49,120 nucleotides of DNA from an uncultured Acidobacteriia bacterium (GTDB taxonomy: Bacteria > Acidobacteriota > Terriglobia > Bryobacterales > Bryobacteraceae): the NCBI GenBank assembly GCA_903825445.1, contig CAIKAS010000047.1, positions 1-49,120 on the forward strand, given 5' to 3'. The position numbers and the translations under genes were made by a program. A model generated the notes under the pieces. It was given only the letters and a program-made list of their open reading frames with translations, had not been told where the DNA came from and searched no databases. Positions 1-9,075 of the stretch are shown piece by piece. The first letter of the stretch is position 1. The number at the start of each line of letters is the position of its first letter.

Positions 1-980
1 ATGATCTTGTCTTCGTCGTTCTTGATCTCACTGAGCGCGGCGTAGAGCGTGGTCGTCTTGCCCGAACCTGTCGGGCCTGTGACCAGCACCATCCCGTACG
101 GCTCCGAGATGTAGCGGCGGAATTTCGTCAGATCGTTGGGGCTGAAACCGACCACATCCAGACTGAGTTTCGCGAACTTCTCGCTCATCGACTCTTTATC
201 GAGCACGCGAAGCACGGCGTCTTCGCCATGAATCGTGGGCATGATGGAGACGCGGAAATCGATCAGGCGTGTCTTATATCGCACGCGGAAACGGCCGTCC
301 TGCGGCACGCGCCGCTCGGCGATATCCAGTTCGCTCATGATCTTGATGCGCGAAATGATCGTCGAGTGCCAGTCTTTCGCAATCGGCGGCATCGCATAGT
401 GCAACACACCATCGATGCGGTACTTGATGACGACTTCCTGGTCGCGCGATTCAATATGGATATCGCTCGCCCGGCGTTCCAGCGCGTTGAAGATCGTCGT
501 ATCCACCAGCTTGATGACTGGCGCGATGTTACTGTCGCCAGACGAGAGCCGGTCGATGGAGAGCGTTTCCTCGGGGTTGTCTTCATCCCCGACCACGTCC
601 AGCGCGAAGCCTTCCGTGACTTCGTCGAGCACACGCTGCGATTGCTCGGTCTTCTTAAGAAGATCGGCTACCTGAGAAGCGGTGGCAACCCGAACCTTCA
701 GCTTCTTGTGCAGCAGCAGGCTAAGTTCGTCGATGGTGTTGAGATTGCGCGGATCGACGAGCGCGATTTCGAGGGTTCCGTTTTGCGCCTTCAGCGGCAC
801 AAAGTTGTAGCGGAACATCAGATCCACCGGGACGGAGCGGAACAGGTCCACGTCGATAGCGCCGTCCCGCAAATCCACGTAGTCGCAGCGGTAGCGCGCA
901 GCGACTGCCTGCGCCGCGGCGACTTCGCTGGCAGCGGATTGAGCGGCGTCGAGGACCGGAATGGGAACTTTGGGTGTCAT
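1..980 (-). CDS. Type II secretion / type IV pilus assembly ATPase, GspE/PilB family (partial)
   Basis: This is the N-terminal 326 codons of a hexameric ATPase that powers pseudopilus or pilus assembly from the cytoplasmic face of the inner membrane; the rest lies beyond the left edge. The start ATG is complementary to 978-980 (MTPKVPIPVL). The first ~150 residues form the GspE N-terminal domain. The ATPase core follows, with the family signature around ASDIHIES and RYRIDG, then RRVPQDGRFR, and a Walker A GPTGSGKTTT just before the window ends. The start overlaps the gspF stop as ATGA (977-980), so gspF is translated first and coupled to this gene. GspE and PilB cannot be told apart from this fragment, although a GspF partner is adjacent. 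Family assignment is very secure. Confidence 0.93.
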   Translation of the reverse strand, partial: MTPKVPIPVLDAAQSAASEVAAAQAVAARYRCDYVDLRDGAIDVDLFRSVPVDLMFRYNFVPLKAQNGTLEIALVDPRNLNTIDELSLLLHKKLKVRVATASQVADLLKKTEQSQRVLDEVTEGFALDVVGDEDNPEETLSIDRLSSGDSNIAPVIKLVDTTIFNALERRASDIHIESRDQEVVIKYRIDGVLHYAMPPIAKDWHSTIISRIKIMSELDIAERRVPQDGRFRVRYKTRLIDFRVSIMPTIHGEDAVLRVLDKESMSEKFAKLSLDVVGFSPNDLTKFRRYISEPYGMVLVTGPTGSGKTTTLYAALSEIKNDEDKI

Positions 981-2188
981 TTAACCGTGTCCGCCAGGGA
1001 GAAGATCGGGAGGTAAAGGGCGATCAGAACAAATGCCACAAACATGCCCATAAAAATCATGATCGCAGGCTCAATGAGCGACAGCAGCGCCGTCATTTTG
1101 GTGTTGACGTCGTCCTCATAGAATTCGGCTACACTGCCGAGCATGGAAGGCAGCGCACCGGTCGATTCGCCGACTTCGATCATGTCGACCGAAAGCGGAG
1201 GGAAGACGCCGGTGGCCGCGAGTGAACTGGAGAGCGTTTGGCCCTCCCGCACCGATTGGCAGGCTTTCGCTAGTGTCTTCCGCAGCAGCGGAGTGCCGAG
1301 CGAATCGGCTGAGGTTTCGAGCCCCTGTACCAGCGGGATGCCGCCAGTGAGCAGGGTGCTGAGGACGCGCGAGAACTGGGCAACCTGGTATTTGATCCAG
1401 ATGTCGCCCAGCAGCGGTACTTTGATCTTGACGCGATCGATTCGTTCGCGGGCCGAATCGCTCCGGGCCCACCAGGAGAAAGCGAGTCCCGAAATGAAGA
1501 GGACTGCCACCACCGCCAGAAAGTAGGTGCGCGCCCCGTTGCCAATGGCGATCAGGTACAGGGTGATGGCCGGCAACTGGGTTGACATGCTGGAGTAGAG
1601 CGAGGCAAAACTTGGCACCACATAGGTCAGCAGGAAGGTCATCAGGAGGATGACCATCACGACCAGCACGCTCGGATACATCAGGGAAACCAGTACCTTC
1701 TTGCGAACGCCCAGTGCCAGTTTCTGGTAGCTGACGTACCGCTCCAGAACCTCGGTCAGGTTGCCGGATTTTTCACCGGCCATCAGCGACGTGACGTAGA
1801 TTTTCGGGAAGAGGCCTTGAGCCCGAAAGGCGTCGGAAAGCAGCGTACCCTTCCGGACATCCTCCCGAACGGTGTTGATGTAAGGCCTTAGCTTAGGATC
1901 CGTAAGTCGTTCAGCCAAAAGGTCAAGAGCCTTCAGAATTGGCAGGCCAGCGCGGATCAGCGTGACGAACTGCTGGTTGAAGATGAGGAACTTTTCCAGG
2001 TTCAGCCGCTTGCCGCTACCCGGCAAACGAAGGCCGGCGACCAGCGCCCCGCCCTTGGCTTTCACCGAGTAGACCAGGAAGCCCTGGCGAGCATAGCGGT
2101 CCCGAACTTCGCTGTCGGATGCCCCTTGGACCACCTGGTTGTGGACCTGGCCGTTGGCGTCCGCGTACTGGAGTTGGTACTCGGCCAT
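977..2188 (-). CDS. gspF: Type II secretion system inner-membrane platform protein GspF/PilC family
   Basis: This 403-residue polytopic protein is the inner-membrane platform that the GspE-type ATPase acts on to extrude pseudopilin or pilin subunits. It has the two repeated GspF domains (about residues 70-190 and 270-395). The first carries FNQQFVTLIRAGLPI and MAGEKSGNL; the second carries FSRVLSTLLTGGIPL and IEVGESTGALPSML. Long hydrophobic segments lie near residues 165-190, 215-240 and 370-395. Length is normal for the family (about 400). It overlaps the downstream ATPase gene by 4 bases and sits 2 bases after lolA, so lolA-gspF-gspE read as one minus-strand transcription unit. No pseudopilin genes are in view, so PilC remains possible. 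Confidence 0.92.
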   Translation of the reverse strand: MAEYQLQYADANGQVHNQVVQGASDSEVRDRYARQGFLVYSVKAKGGALVAGLRLPGSGKRLNLEKFLIFNQQFVTLIRAGLPILKALDLLAERLTDPKLRPYINTVREDVRKGTLLSDAFRAQGLFPKIYVTSLMAGEKSGNLTEVLERYVSYQKLALGVRKKVLVSLMYPSVLVVMVILLMTFLLTYVVPSFASLYSSMSTQLPAITLYLIAIGNGARTYFLAVVAVLFISGLAFSWWARSDSARERIDRVKIKVPLLGDIWIKYQVAQFSRVLSTLLTGGIPLVQGLETSADSLGTPLLRKTLAKACQSVREGQTLSSSLAATGVFPPLSVDMIEVGESTGALPSMLGSVAEFYEDDVNTKMTALLSLIEPAIMIFMGMFVAFVLIALYLPIFSLADTVK

Positions 2189-2190
2189 CG

Positions 2191-2874
2191 CTATTGCCCG
2201 GCCTCCGTGACGACGACGCCGGCGGGAGCACGGAACACGAACATCATGGGTGTCACCGGGGCATTTAGCTGTTCATTTGTGAAGCTGAATTCGAGCTTGG
2301 AAAGGTCCTGATTTGTGACGCGGACCCGATGGATCTGGCCATCAGGACTGGCCAGAAAGTCGACCTGGCTGTACGGCAGGTTCTGGGATTTCGGCTTGGC
2401 CGCGATCCAGTCACCGGAGGCATCGGAGTGCGTTTCGAACGACTGGAAATCTTTGTGGAAGTCGAGTTTGCCGAGCAGGAAAGCGAGCGGAGCGCGGTCG
2501 TCTTCGGTGGATTTCAGGGAGCTCTTCTCCGCCCGGTGATCGTCCGGCGTATAGAGCCAGGTGTTCTTGCCATCGGCCAGGAAAAGCTTCCCCGCTGGGG
2601 AGGAATACTCCCAGCGCATCCGACCCGGCTTGCTGAGGTAAAGGACGCCGGACTCCTCCAGCGAGGGCCGACGAGAGGCAACGTAAGTCTCTGAAAAATC
2701 GAGCCTTAGAGACTGAGCTTTGTTGTACCGAACTTCGATGGCCTTCAGCTTTGAATCGAGGTCAGAAGCCGCTCCGCTAGCCAAAAGGGAGGCACAGACG
2801 ATCACAAAGACAATTCTGGCCACAGTTCGGGTCACAAAGGATTGACGCTCAAGGGGATCCAAACGTGCAGACAA
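2191..2874 (-). CDS. lolA: Outer-membrane lipoprotein carrier protein LolA
   Basis: LolA is the periplasmic chaperone that takes lipoproteins from the LolCDE exporter to the outer membrane. The ORF is 227 aa with a hydrophobic signal segment at about residues 18-34. The mature part shows the LolA fold signature: YNKAQSLRLDFSETY, then GVLYLSKPGRMRWEYSSP, GKLFLADGKNTWLYTPDD, and a C-terminal strand region with a predicted-hydrophobic rim. The longest frame starts at TTG (2872-2874), abutting the upstream stop. GTG codons at V14 or V18 would give a more normal signal peptide, so the true start is uncertain. It is unusual to see lolA inside a secretion-ATPase unit. The family assignment rests on motif order and length. 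Confidence 0.83.
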   Translation of the reverse strand: MSARLDPLERQSFVTRTVARIVFVIVCASLLASGAASDLDSKLKAIEVRYNKAQSLRLDFSETYVASRRPSLEESGVLYLSKPGRMRWEYSSPAGKLFLADGKNTWLYTPDDHRAEKSSLKSTEDDRAPLAFLLGKLDFHKDFQSFETHSDASGDWIAAKPKSQNLPYSQVDFLASPDGQIHRVRVTNQDLSKLEFSFTNEQLNAPVTPMMFVFRAPAGVVVTEAGQ

Positions 2875-3144
2875 TCAGCGCGGGCGCTGTTCAACAACGC
2901 GAATACGCTGGTCGTGATCGGCCATGACCCGGAGGAACTCGTCAAGCTTGTGGTCCATCGAGTTGAAACGGTTCTCCATGCTGTGGAACCGGAGTTCGAG
3001 GCTGAGATCCAGCCTGGCGAACCGGGCACCCATTTCCGCGCGAAGCACTTCTTTGACATCGCCGATTCTGGCGTTGTTGACCAGCGTCGCTCCGATTATC
3101 GCGAGGACGGTGATCGAGAGGGCGATGATTTGGGAGTCGTTCAT
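2875..3144 (-). CDS. Small membrane-anchored coiled-coil protein, function unknown
   Basis: This 89-residue protein has one N-terminal membrane segment (about residues 5-22, IIALSITVLAIIGATLV) followed by a charged, heptad-like helix (residues 28-86) rich in E, R, L and M, such as LRFHSMENRFNSMDHKLDEF. Its stop abuts the possible TTG start of lolA, which suggests co-transcription with lolA-gspF-gspE. I do not recognise a named family. The shape resembles small anchored coiled-coil proteins that oligomerise or scaffold partners, but that is inference. It faces the kinase gene divergently across about 50 bp. Confidence 0.6.
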   Translation of the reverse strand: MNDSQIIALSITVLAIIGATLVNNARIGDVKEVLRAEMGARFARLDLSLELRFHSMENRFNSMDHKLDEFLRVMADHDQRIRVVEQRPR

Positions 3145-3181
3145 TAAGTTACTTCCCTGAGTGTAGCGCGGTCTTCAGGCG

Positions 3182-3187
3182 TATTCT
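3182..3187 (+). promoter_or_regulatory. Candidate -10 box of a leaderless kinase transcript
   Basis: TATTCT ends 6 bases before the ATG of the kinase gene at 3194. That spacing would put the transcription start at or next to the start codon. There is no Shine-Dalgarno sequence before the ATG. No convincing -35 is visible. Confidence 0.35.
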
Positions 3188-3193
3188 ATTTAA

Positions 3194-5824
3194 ATGGCCA
3201 TTTTGCCGGACCCGAATGACGATCTGACTTCCGGCAGTGAGGCCACGCGCACGATCTCATCGCCCGTCCCGAAAGCGCCGACGCGCCCGAGCGCGATCTC
3301 GTCCTCGTCATCGTCGTTCGCCGAAGAGGGTCGCTTCATCCCCGGCACATTGCTCGCCGGGCGTTATCGGATTGTCGGCTTGCTGGGCAAAGGCGGGATG
3401 GGCGAAGTCTACCGCGCTACCGACCTGACGCTCGGGCAATCTGTGGCGCTGAAATTCTTGCCGATCTCGGCAACGGAAGACCGCTTCCTGCTCGAACGGT
3501 TCCATGGCGAAGTGCGGATCGCCCGCCAGATTTCCCATCCGAACGTCTGCCGCGTCTATGACATCGGCGAGGCGGAAGGCATGCCGTACATCTCCATGGA
3601 ATACGTGGACGGCGAAGACCTCGCGTCGCTGCTACCTCGGATCGGCCGTTTGCCGGGCGACCGTGCCATCGCCACCGCGCGGAAGATCTGCGCGGGGCTT
3701 GCCGCCGCGCATTCGAAAGGCGTCATCCACCGCGACCTGAAACCGCACAACGTGATGATGGACAAGCGCGGCGAAATCGTCATCATGGACTTCGGTCTGG
3801 CAGCGATTGCGGATCAACTCTCCGGCGCCGAAGCCCGAAACGGCACGCCTGCCTACATGTCGCCCGAGCAACTGAAGGGCACCGAGGTGACGGCGCGCAG
3901 CGATATTTATGCGCTGGGCCTGGTGCTGTATGAGATATTCACCGGCCGGCGACCCTTCGAAGCAAAGAGCGTCCGGGAGCTGATTTCGCAGCAGGAATCG
4001 GGGCAACTGACGGCGATGTCGTCGATCGCCACGGACGTAGATCCGGCGGTGGAGAAAGTCATCCGACGTTGCCTCGACCCCGATCCTTTGAGGCGCCCTG
4101 AAAATGCCCTTGCGGTATCCGCGGCGTTGCCTGGAGGCGATCCGCTGGCGGCGGCGCTGGCGGCAGGCGAAACCCCGTCGCCCGAACTCGTGGCGGCATC
4201 GGGCAAGACCGAAGGGATGGAGAAGAAGTACGCCTGGCTCTGCGTGGCAGCAGTGATCGCGTGCACGATAGCGCTGCCATTTATGAAGCAGCAGAAGGAG
4301 GCGTTTCTTCAGACACAGCTCGATTTCACTCCGGAGGTTCTCAAACAAAAGGCTCGCGATAAGGCCGTGGAATATGGCTATTCCAGACGACCAGTGGACT
4401 CAGAGGTGCTGCTCGACGCGCGACTGCCCCTGATCACGTGGTTCGATCTGCAGCCCGCGCCGCGTCCGTTCGATAAATGGCTGGCAGCCGAGGCACCGGG
4501 GGCAGCTACCTACCGCGAAGCGCAAGTGCCACTGGTTGCAGAGCCAAGAGGCCATGTATCAGGTACAAATCCGCCCTTCATCGCTCCAGGCTCGGTATCG
4601 GTCACGCTGGATTTTGCTGGCCGCCTGCGCGAGTTTAATGCGATTCCCTATGAAGGCGCGGGGCCGGCAACGGCGCCGGTCTCCGCAGATGCAGTTTTCC
4701 GCGATTGTGGTTTCGACTTATCGCGATTTACCGAGGTTGCGACCCAAACACTCCCGACGGTACCCGTCGATACGTTTCGGGCATGGAAGGGCACCCATCC
4801 CGGCATTCCTCAAATGAACCTCCAGGTGGAGGCCGGCTGGTGGAAGGGCAGGCTGACCTACCTTCAAATCCTATGGCCCTGGATGAAGCAGGCAGGCGGC
4901 ACGTCCAGCCAGAATCCGTGGATAGAGCGTCTGCAAACGATGCTGGAGCCGGTTGTCTTCGGCATCGGAATTCTCTTTGCCTGCCTGCTTGCCCGGCGCA
5001 ACTGGCAGAAGGAGCGCGCGGATCGCCATGGCGCGTTTGTCATCGGTCTCACCATGTTCGGACTCGGCATGCTGGAGTGGGTGTGCCGTGTGCATGTTGC
5101 CCCTTCGGGCGATATGGGCGATATAGCCGGGACCTCTTTATTCCTGAACGCGGCGGCGGGCGCGGTCTTTTTGGTGCTGTACCTCGCGCTGGAGCCGGCG
5201 GTGCGCGTGCGCTGGCCGCATGCGCTGATCACCTGGGGACGCGTTTTGGCCGGGCGATGGAAAGATGCGCAGGTGGCCTCGCATGTGCTCACTGGACTCG
5301 CGCTTGGCGCCGTGATCTATTGCATCGTGCAACTGCGCGATTCCCTGTCAACCGCCACTGAGGGCATGGACATCTTCAGCGGCATGTTCTATCTTCACGG
5401 CCCGCGCTATTGGCTCTCCGGCGTGGCGGCGCATACCAGTGGCGCGATCAGTTCGGGCCTGATAATTTTCTTTCTTCTGTTCGGCCTGCGTGTTTTGCTG
5501 CGGAAAGACTGGCTCGCGGCGATCATCGGCGGGATGATCTTCACCTTGCTGCAGGGTGGGCTGGCTAATTCCCTGGACTGGGTGACGGAATATATCGTCA
5601 TCGCACTCGCGATCACTGCCCTACTGTTTGTGCTGCTGCGACTCGGACTTTTGGTCACCGTGGTGGCGGTCTTCGCCATCGACACATTCGGTAATCTTGG
5701 GCTCGGGACGGACTGGAGCGCCTGGTATGCTCCCTTTGGTTTTGCCACCGTCGCCGTATTGCTGGGCCTGACGGCAATTGCATTCCGATATGCACTGGGT
5801 GAACGCGAGTTGTTCTCAGCGTAA
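3194..5824 (+). CDS. Membrane Ser/Thr protein kinase with large polytopic C-terminal domain
   Basis: This 876-residue protein couples a cytoplasmic Hanks-type kinase to a large membrane module. The kinase spans about residues 55-325. It has the glycine loop GKGGMGEV (from residue 65), VALKF lysine, HRDLKPHNV (from 179), DFG (199) and SPEQ, so it looks catalytically intact. A first membrane helix lies near 345-363. It is followed by a roughly 220-residue, probably extracytoplasmic region, and then about eight further hydrophobic helices from ~590 to ~870. Acidobacterial kinases commonly carry varied sensor tails, and the C-terminal half matches no domain I can name. The N-terminal 45 residues are Ser/Pro/Thr-rich and could be autophosphorylated. 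It stands alone and converges on the TPR gene with a 9-bp overlap of coding ends. Confidence 0.92.
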   Translation: MAILPDPNDDLTSGSEATRTISSPVPKAPTRPSAISSSSSSFAEEGRFIPGTLLAGRYRIVGLLGKGGMGEVYRATDLTLGQSVALKFLPISATEDRFLLERFHGEVRIARQISHPNVCRVYDIGEAEGMPYISMEYVDGEDLASLLPRIGRLPGDRAIATARKICAGLAAAHSKGVIHRDLKPHNVMMDKRGEIVIMDFGLAAIADQLSGAEARNGTPAYMSPEQLKGTEVTARSDIYALGLVLYEIFTGRRPFEAKSVRELISQQESGQLTAMSSIATDVDPAVEKVIRRCLDPDPLRRPENALAVSAALPGGDPLAAALAAGETPSPELVAASGKTEGMEKKYAWLCVAAVIACTIALPFMKQQKEAFLQTQLDFTPEVLKQKARDKAVEYGYSRRPVDSEVLLDARLPLITWFDLQPAPRPFDKWLAAEAPGAATYREAQVPLVAEPRGHVSGTNPPFIAPGSVSVTLDFAGRLREFNAIPYEGAGPATAPVSADAVFRDCGFDLSRFTEVATQTLPTVPVDTFRAWKGTHPGIPQMNLQVEAGWWKGRLTYLQILWPWMKQAGGTSSQNPWIERLQTMLEPVVFGIGILFACLLARRNWQKERADRHGAFVIGLTMFGLGMLEWVCRVHVAPSGDMGDIAGTSLFLNAAAGAVFLVLYLALEPAVRVRWPHALITWGRVLAGRWKDAQVASHVLTGLALGAVIYCIVQLRDSLSTATEGMDIFSGMFYLHGPRYWLSGVAAHTSGAISSGLIIFFLLFGLRVLLRKDWLAAIIGGMIFTLLQGGLANSLDWVTEYIVIALAITALLFVLLRLGLLVTVVAVFAIDTFGNLGLGTDWSAWYAPFGFATVAVLLGLTAIAFRYALGERELFSA

Positions 5825-7546
5825 CGGTAGGGCGATTGCCCGCGCATGAACGATCTGCGGCAGTGTTAGGTCGGCATCTTTCCACGCGGCCAGAAAATCC
5901 GTATACTCTTTTGCCGCTTCCGCCGCATGACCGGATTTCTCGCTGCTGAGGGCAATTCCATATAGCGCGAAGCCCGAACGCGGACGCTCTGCCAGTGCTT
6001 GTTCGAAAGCCGCCCGCGCATCGTCCCAGTGGTTCGCAGCCAACATCGCCGCACCTTCCGTTTCGCCCACAGGTCGAATGTAAGTGGGCGGTTCGCGATA
6101 TCCGAGCGCCTTTTCCGCCTGCGCCGCCTTCGTGAAAACACCGTGCGCGTCGGTGACTTTCCCCTGTGCCGCCAGCAGCGATGCACGGAGTTCCATCGAC
6201 ATGATCGACAACATACTCATCAGCGGCGACAGGTCGGCGTCGGGCATGATTTGTAGGGTGGGCGGAGAAACGGGGGCCGCTTTCTTTTGTATGGGCGCAG
6301 GCATTTGCGACATCCGCCAGAGTTCGGCGTCGAACTTCGAGGAGGCGGTGTCAGCAGCGATGGTGTCACCCGCTTCGAGAGCGTGCATGCCTGTCGCGAA
6401 AGTCTCAAATTGTCGTGCCAGGAACTGCAGGTTTGGCAGGCTCTCAGGAAGCACTTTCGACTTCACAAGTTCCAACGCACGTTTCCAATCGGCTGTACGC
6501 AGCGCCACTGGCAAACGCGGATCAAGCCGTGAAACTGCGTCTCGCGATGAATACGTGTACAGCGTAGACTCCAGTTCGCCACGTGCTCCGGTGAGTTTTG
6601 CCGAGAGCGCCGTCGCCTTGGCAAGTTTGCCCTCTTCCATCAGATTTTCGATTGCGTACATGAGATTGTGCACGTAGTTCCAGTTATTGTCGGCGCTAAC
6701 GTGTTGCTCCGCCATGTAGCGCTCATCCACCGCGATGGCGGCGGCGAAGGCCTGCTCTGCTCTCCCGTAGTTGCCCATTCGGGAAAAGATATGGCCGGGC
6801 ATGTGCACCATGTGTCCGGAGTTCGGCGCGAGGCTGGCGAGAACCTCCGCACTGTGAAGTGCTTGTTCCGGGTGTGGACCGGCTTCCACTGCATGGATGT
6901 AGTAGTGATTCGCCGCGGAATTCTGCGGATCCTGTTTCAGAATGCCGTCAAGAATTTCCAGTCGCTCTTTCTGTGGCACTCGCTGCGAAAGCACGAGACG
7001 GGCTACGATCTCTTTTGGATCATCCTTCACCAGTTTGCGCAGAATTTCCGCGGAAGTGTCTGTCGGAGGCCCGCTCTTGTTCGTGCGTGGCTCCGACTCA
7101 CTTGTCGCGGCAGCTTCGATAAACATGCGCTCACGCTTGCTGGCATGGCCTTTCAATTCCACCGCGCGGGCAAGCGCGGGAGCGGCGTAACCCTGCGAGA
7201 GACCGTGATAAAAAGACTCCGCCTGGAAAAGCCCCCAATAACAAATGGCGCAGTGAGGGTCCACACGGACGGACTGTTCGAAAGCACGGGCAGATTCGTA
7301 ATCCCAGAAATCGTGGATGAGGTTCAGGCCCTGATCGAACCACATCTGCGCTTCCGGGGTGGCCGTAATTCGCATGTGGAGATTGCCAATGCCGGTCATC
7401 TTCCGCGGTGCCGGGAGTTCAGCGGGCGGCACCTGTTTCTCTGTACCCATAGCGTGGGCAGACATGTCCATTTGGGCGAAAGCCGGTTGCGCAGCTAACA
7501 GGCATAGCAGGATCACCGAACGCGATGCCGTCGGCACGGCCATCAC
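5816..7546 (-). CDS. Exported tetratricopeptide-repeat protein
   Basis: A signal peptide (ILLCLLAAQPAFAQ, ending near residue 24) precedes about 550 residues dominated by TPR-like helical repeats. Clear ones are MWFDQGLNLIHDFWDYESARAFEQ, the segment around YGRAEQAFAAAIAVDERY, and WDDARAAFEQALAERPRSGFALYGIAL near the C-terminus. Conserved His/Met/Cys-rich stretches (DPHCAICYWG; MVHMPGHIFSRMG) are typical of a TPR family found widely in acidobacteria, with no proven function known to me. Its start overlaps the stop of the dioxygenase gene by 4 bases (7543-7546), so the two are translationally coupled at the end of the lpt operon. The role may be protein-protein scaffolding in the periplasm; this is inference. 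Confidence 0.8.
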   Translation of the reverse strand: MMAVPTASRSVILLCLLAAQPAFAQMDMSAHAMGTEKQVPPAELPAPRKMTGIGNLHMRITATPEAQMWFDQGLNLIHDFWDYESARAFEQSVRVDPHCAICYWGLFQAESFYHGLSQGYAAPALARAVELKGHASKRERMFIEAAATSESEPRTNKSGPPTDTSAEILRKLVKDDPKEIVARLVLSQRVPQKERLEILDGILKQDPQNSAANHYYIHAVEAGPHPEQALHSAEVLASLAPNSGHMVHMPGHIFSRMGNYGRAEQAFAAAIAVDERYMAEQHVSADNNWNYVHNLMYAIENLMEEGKLAKATALSAKLTGARGELESTLYTYSSRDAVSRLDPRLPVALRTADWKRALELVKSKVLPESLPNLQFLARQFETFATGMHALEAGDTIAADTASSKFDAELWRMSQMPAPIQKKAAPVSPPTLQIMPDADLSPLMSMLSIMSMELRASLLAAQGKVTDAHGVFTKAAQAEKALGYREPPTYIRPVGETEGAAMLAANHWDDARAAFEQALAERPRSGFALYGIALSSEKSGHAAEAAKEYTDFLAAWKDADLTLPQIVHARAIALPLR

Positions 7547-8322
7547 TCCCAGAGAAACGCCGCCATCGACAGCGTTCCAAGTTCAAAGTGCCGGTTGAGG
7601 ATTGTGGGTTTCGATGACTCGCCTGCCGCGCCGAGCGGAGCGAACAAGGGGAGAAAATGCTCCGGCGACGGATGGTTCCGGCGCGCATGCGGGGCAAGAC
7701 GTTCGAAATCTGCCAAATCGGCTACACGACGTTCCATGATTGCGTCGCAGACCCACTTTTCAAAAGACGCGTAATACTCGGGAGGGCCGCCATCGGGACC
7801 AGTCCTGCCGATTTCGCGCAGATTATGGGTTGTGGAACCGCTACCCATGATCAGCACGCCTTCATCGCGCAGCGGCGCCAGCACTTGTCCGATTCGCAGG
7901 TGGTGTGCCGCATTGAGACCTGGTTGAACCGAGATTTCCACCACCGGAATCTCTGCCTTCGGGTAGATCAGCGTCAATGGCGACCAGACGCCGTGATCAA
8001 AGCCGCGCTTGTCATCGCCTGTGACTTCGATACCGGCATCGCCGAGCAAATGCATCACGCGGGCACCGAGGGCCGGATCGCCCGCCGCAGGATATCGCAT
8101 TCGATACAGCTCTTGCTGAAAACCGTAGAAATCGTGGATTGTTTCCGGATGCGCAGCCAGACCTACCATTGCAACCGGGGTTTCCCAATGCGCCGAGACG
8201 CAAACGATCGCCCGCGGGCCAGCTAACCTGCCAGCGAGCGAGACGAGGAAGTCGCGGGAGGGTCCGCCTTCCAGGGCGAGGCTGGGAGCACCGTGGGATA
8301 CGAATAATGTGGGGATCTTCAA
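7543..8322 (-). CDS. LigB-superfamily ring-opening dioxygenase (4,5-DOPA extradiol dioxygenase type)
   Basis: This 259-residue protein belongs to the class III extradiol dioxygenases of the YgiD/DODA type, metal-dependent enzymes that open catechol rings. Family marks are the N-terminal FVSHGAPSLAL (His10), ICVSAHWETP (His45), FDHGVWSPL, the GSGSTTHNL loop and NHPSPEHFLPLF (His217/His222). These His residues are the likely metal and catalytic ligands. Length matches the family (about 260). It lies 12 bases after lptB and overlaps the TPR gene, an odd place for a catechol enzyme. The natural substrate cannot be read from the sequence. Confidence 0.88.
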   Translation of the reverse strand: MKIPTLFVSHGAPSLALEGGPSRDFLVSLAGRLAGPRAIVCVSAHWETPVAMVGLAAHPETIHDFYGFQQELYRMRYPAAGDPALGARVMHLLGDAGIEVTGDDKRGFDHGVWSPLTLIYPKAEIPVVEISVQPGLNAAHHLRIGQVLAPLRDEGVLIMGSGSTTHNLREIGRTGPDGGPPEYYASFEKWVCDAIMERRVADLADFERLAPHARRNHPSPEHFLPLFAPLGAAGESSKPTILNRHFELGTLSMAAFLWE

Positions 8323-8334
8323 ACTGCAACTCCC

Positions 8335-9075
8335 TCAGGCGCCGTACCCAAGCGGCAGTTGAAAGCTTTCGCCCAGATACACGCGCTTGACTTCCGTGTC
8401 TCCCGCCAACTCGTCGGGACTTCCACTGCGAAAGATTTTTCCCTCGTTGATGATGTAGGCACGGTCCGTCACGCTCAGCGTTTCGCGCACGTTATGATCC
8501 GTTACCAGAATGCCGATACCGGATTGCTTGAGATCCAGAATAATACGTTGCAACTCCAGCACCTGAATCGGATCGATGCCGGAAAACGGCTCATCCAGCA
8601 GCAAAAAACTGGGATCAATCGCCAGCGAACGTGCGATCTCCACGCGCCGCCGCTCACCGCCGGAAAGCACATAGCCCTTGCTCTTACGCACCGTGGTCAA
8701 CCCCATGTCTTCGATGAGGCGATTCATTTTTTCGTAGCGTTCGCGTCGGGTCATGCGTCGCGTCTGGAGAATAGCCATCAGGTTATCTTCCACTGTCAGC
8801 TTGCGGAATACGGACGCTTCCTGCGGCAGGTAACTTACGCCCAGATTCGCACGCTGGTACATGGGCACATTGGTGACATCCTTGCCATCCAGAAGAACTT
8901 TGCCGGAATCGGGGCTGATCAGCCCGACTACCATATAAAAAGAGGTGGTTTTCCCCGCCCCATTGGGCCCCAGTAAACCGACAATTTCACCACGCTTCAC
9001 GCTGAGAGAAACATCGTTCACAACCCGGCGGCCGCGATACGATTTGGCAATCTCAACAGTCTCCAGCGTCTGCAT
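8335..9075 (-). CDS. lptB: LPS export ABC transporter ATPase LptB
   Basis: LptB is the cytoplasmic ATPase that drives extraction of lipopolysaccharide by LptFG into the LptC-LptA bridge. The 246 residues contain Walker [10 protein letters not shown] (36-44), the LptB-type Q-loop region [14 protein letters not shown], the signature [13 protein letters not shown], Walker [14 protein letters not shown] and the H-switch [12 protein letters not shown]. These are close to canonical LptB. Its start codon shares one base with the stop of the upstream lptC/lptA-like gene (TGATG), so the pair is coupled. LptF and LptG are not in the window. Confidence 0.95.
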   Translation of the reverse strand: MQTLETVEIAKSYRGRRVVNDVSLSVKRGEIVGLLGPNGAGKTTSFYMVVGLISPDSGKVLLDGKDVTNVPMYQRANLGVSYLPQEASVFRKLTVEDNLMAILQTRRMTRRERYEKMNRLIEDMGLTTVRKSKGYVLSGGERRRVEIARSLAIDPSFLLLDEPFSGIDPIQVLELQRIILDLKQSGIGILVTDHNVRETLSVTDRAYIINEGKIFRSGSPDELAGDTEVKRVYLGESFQLPLGYGA

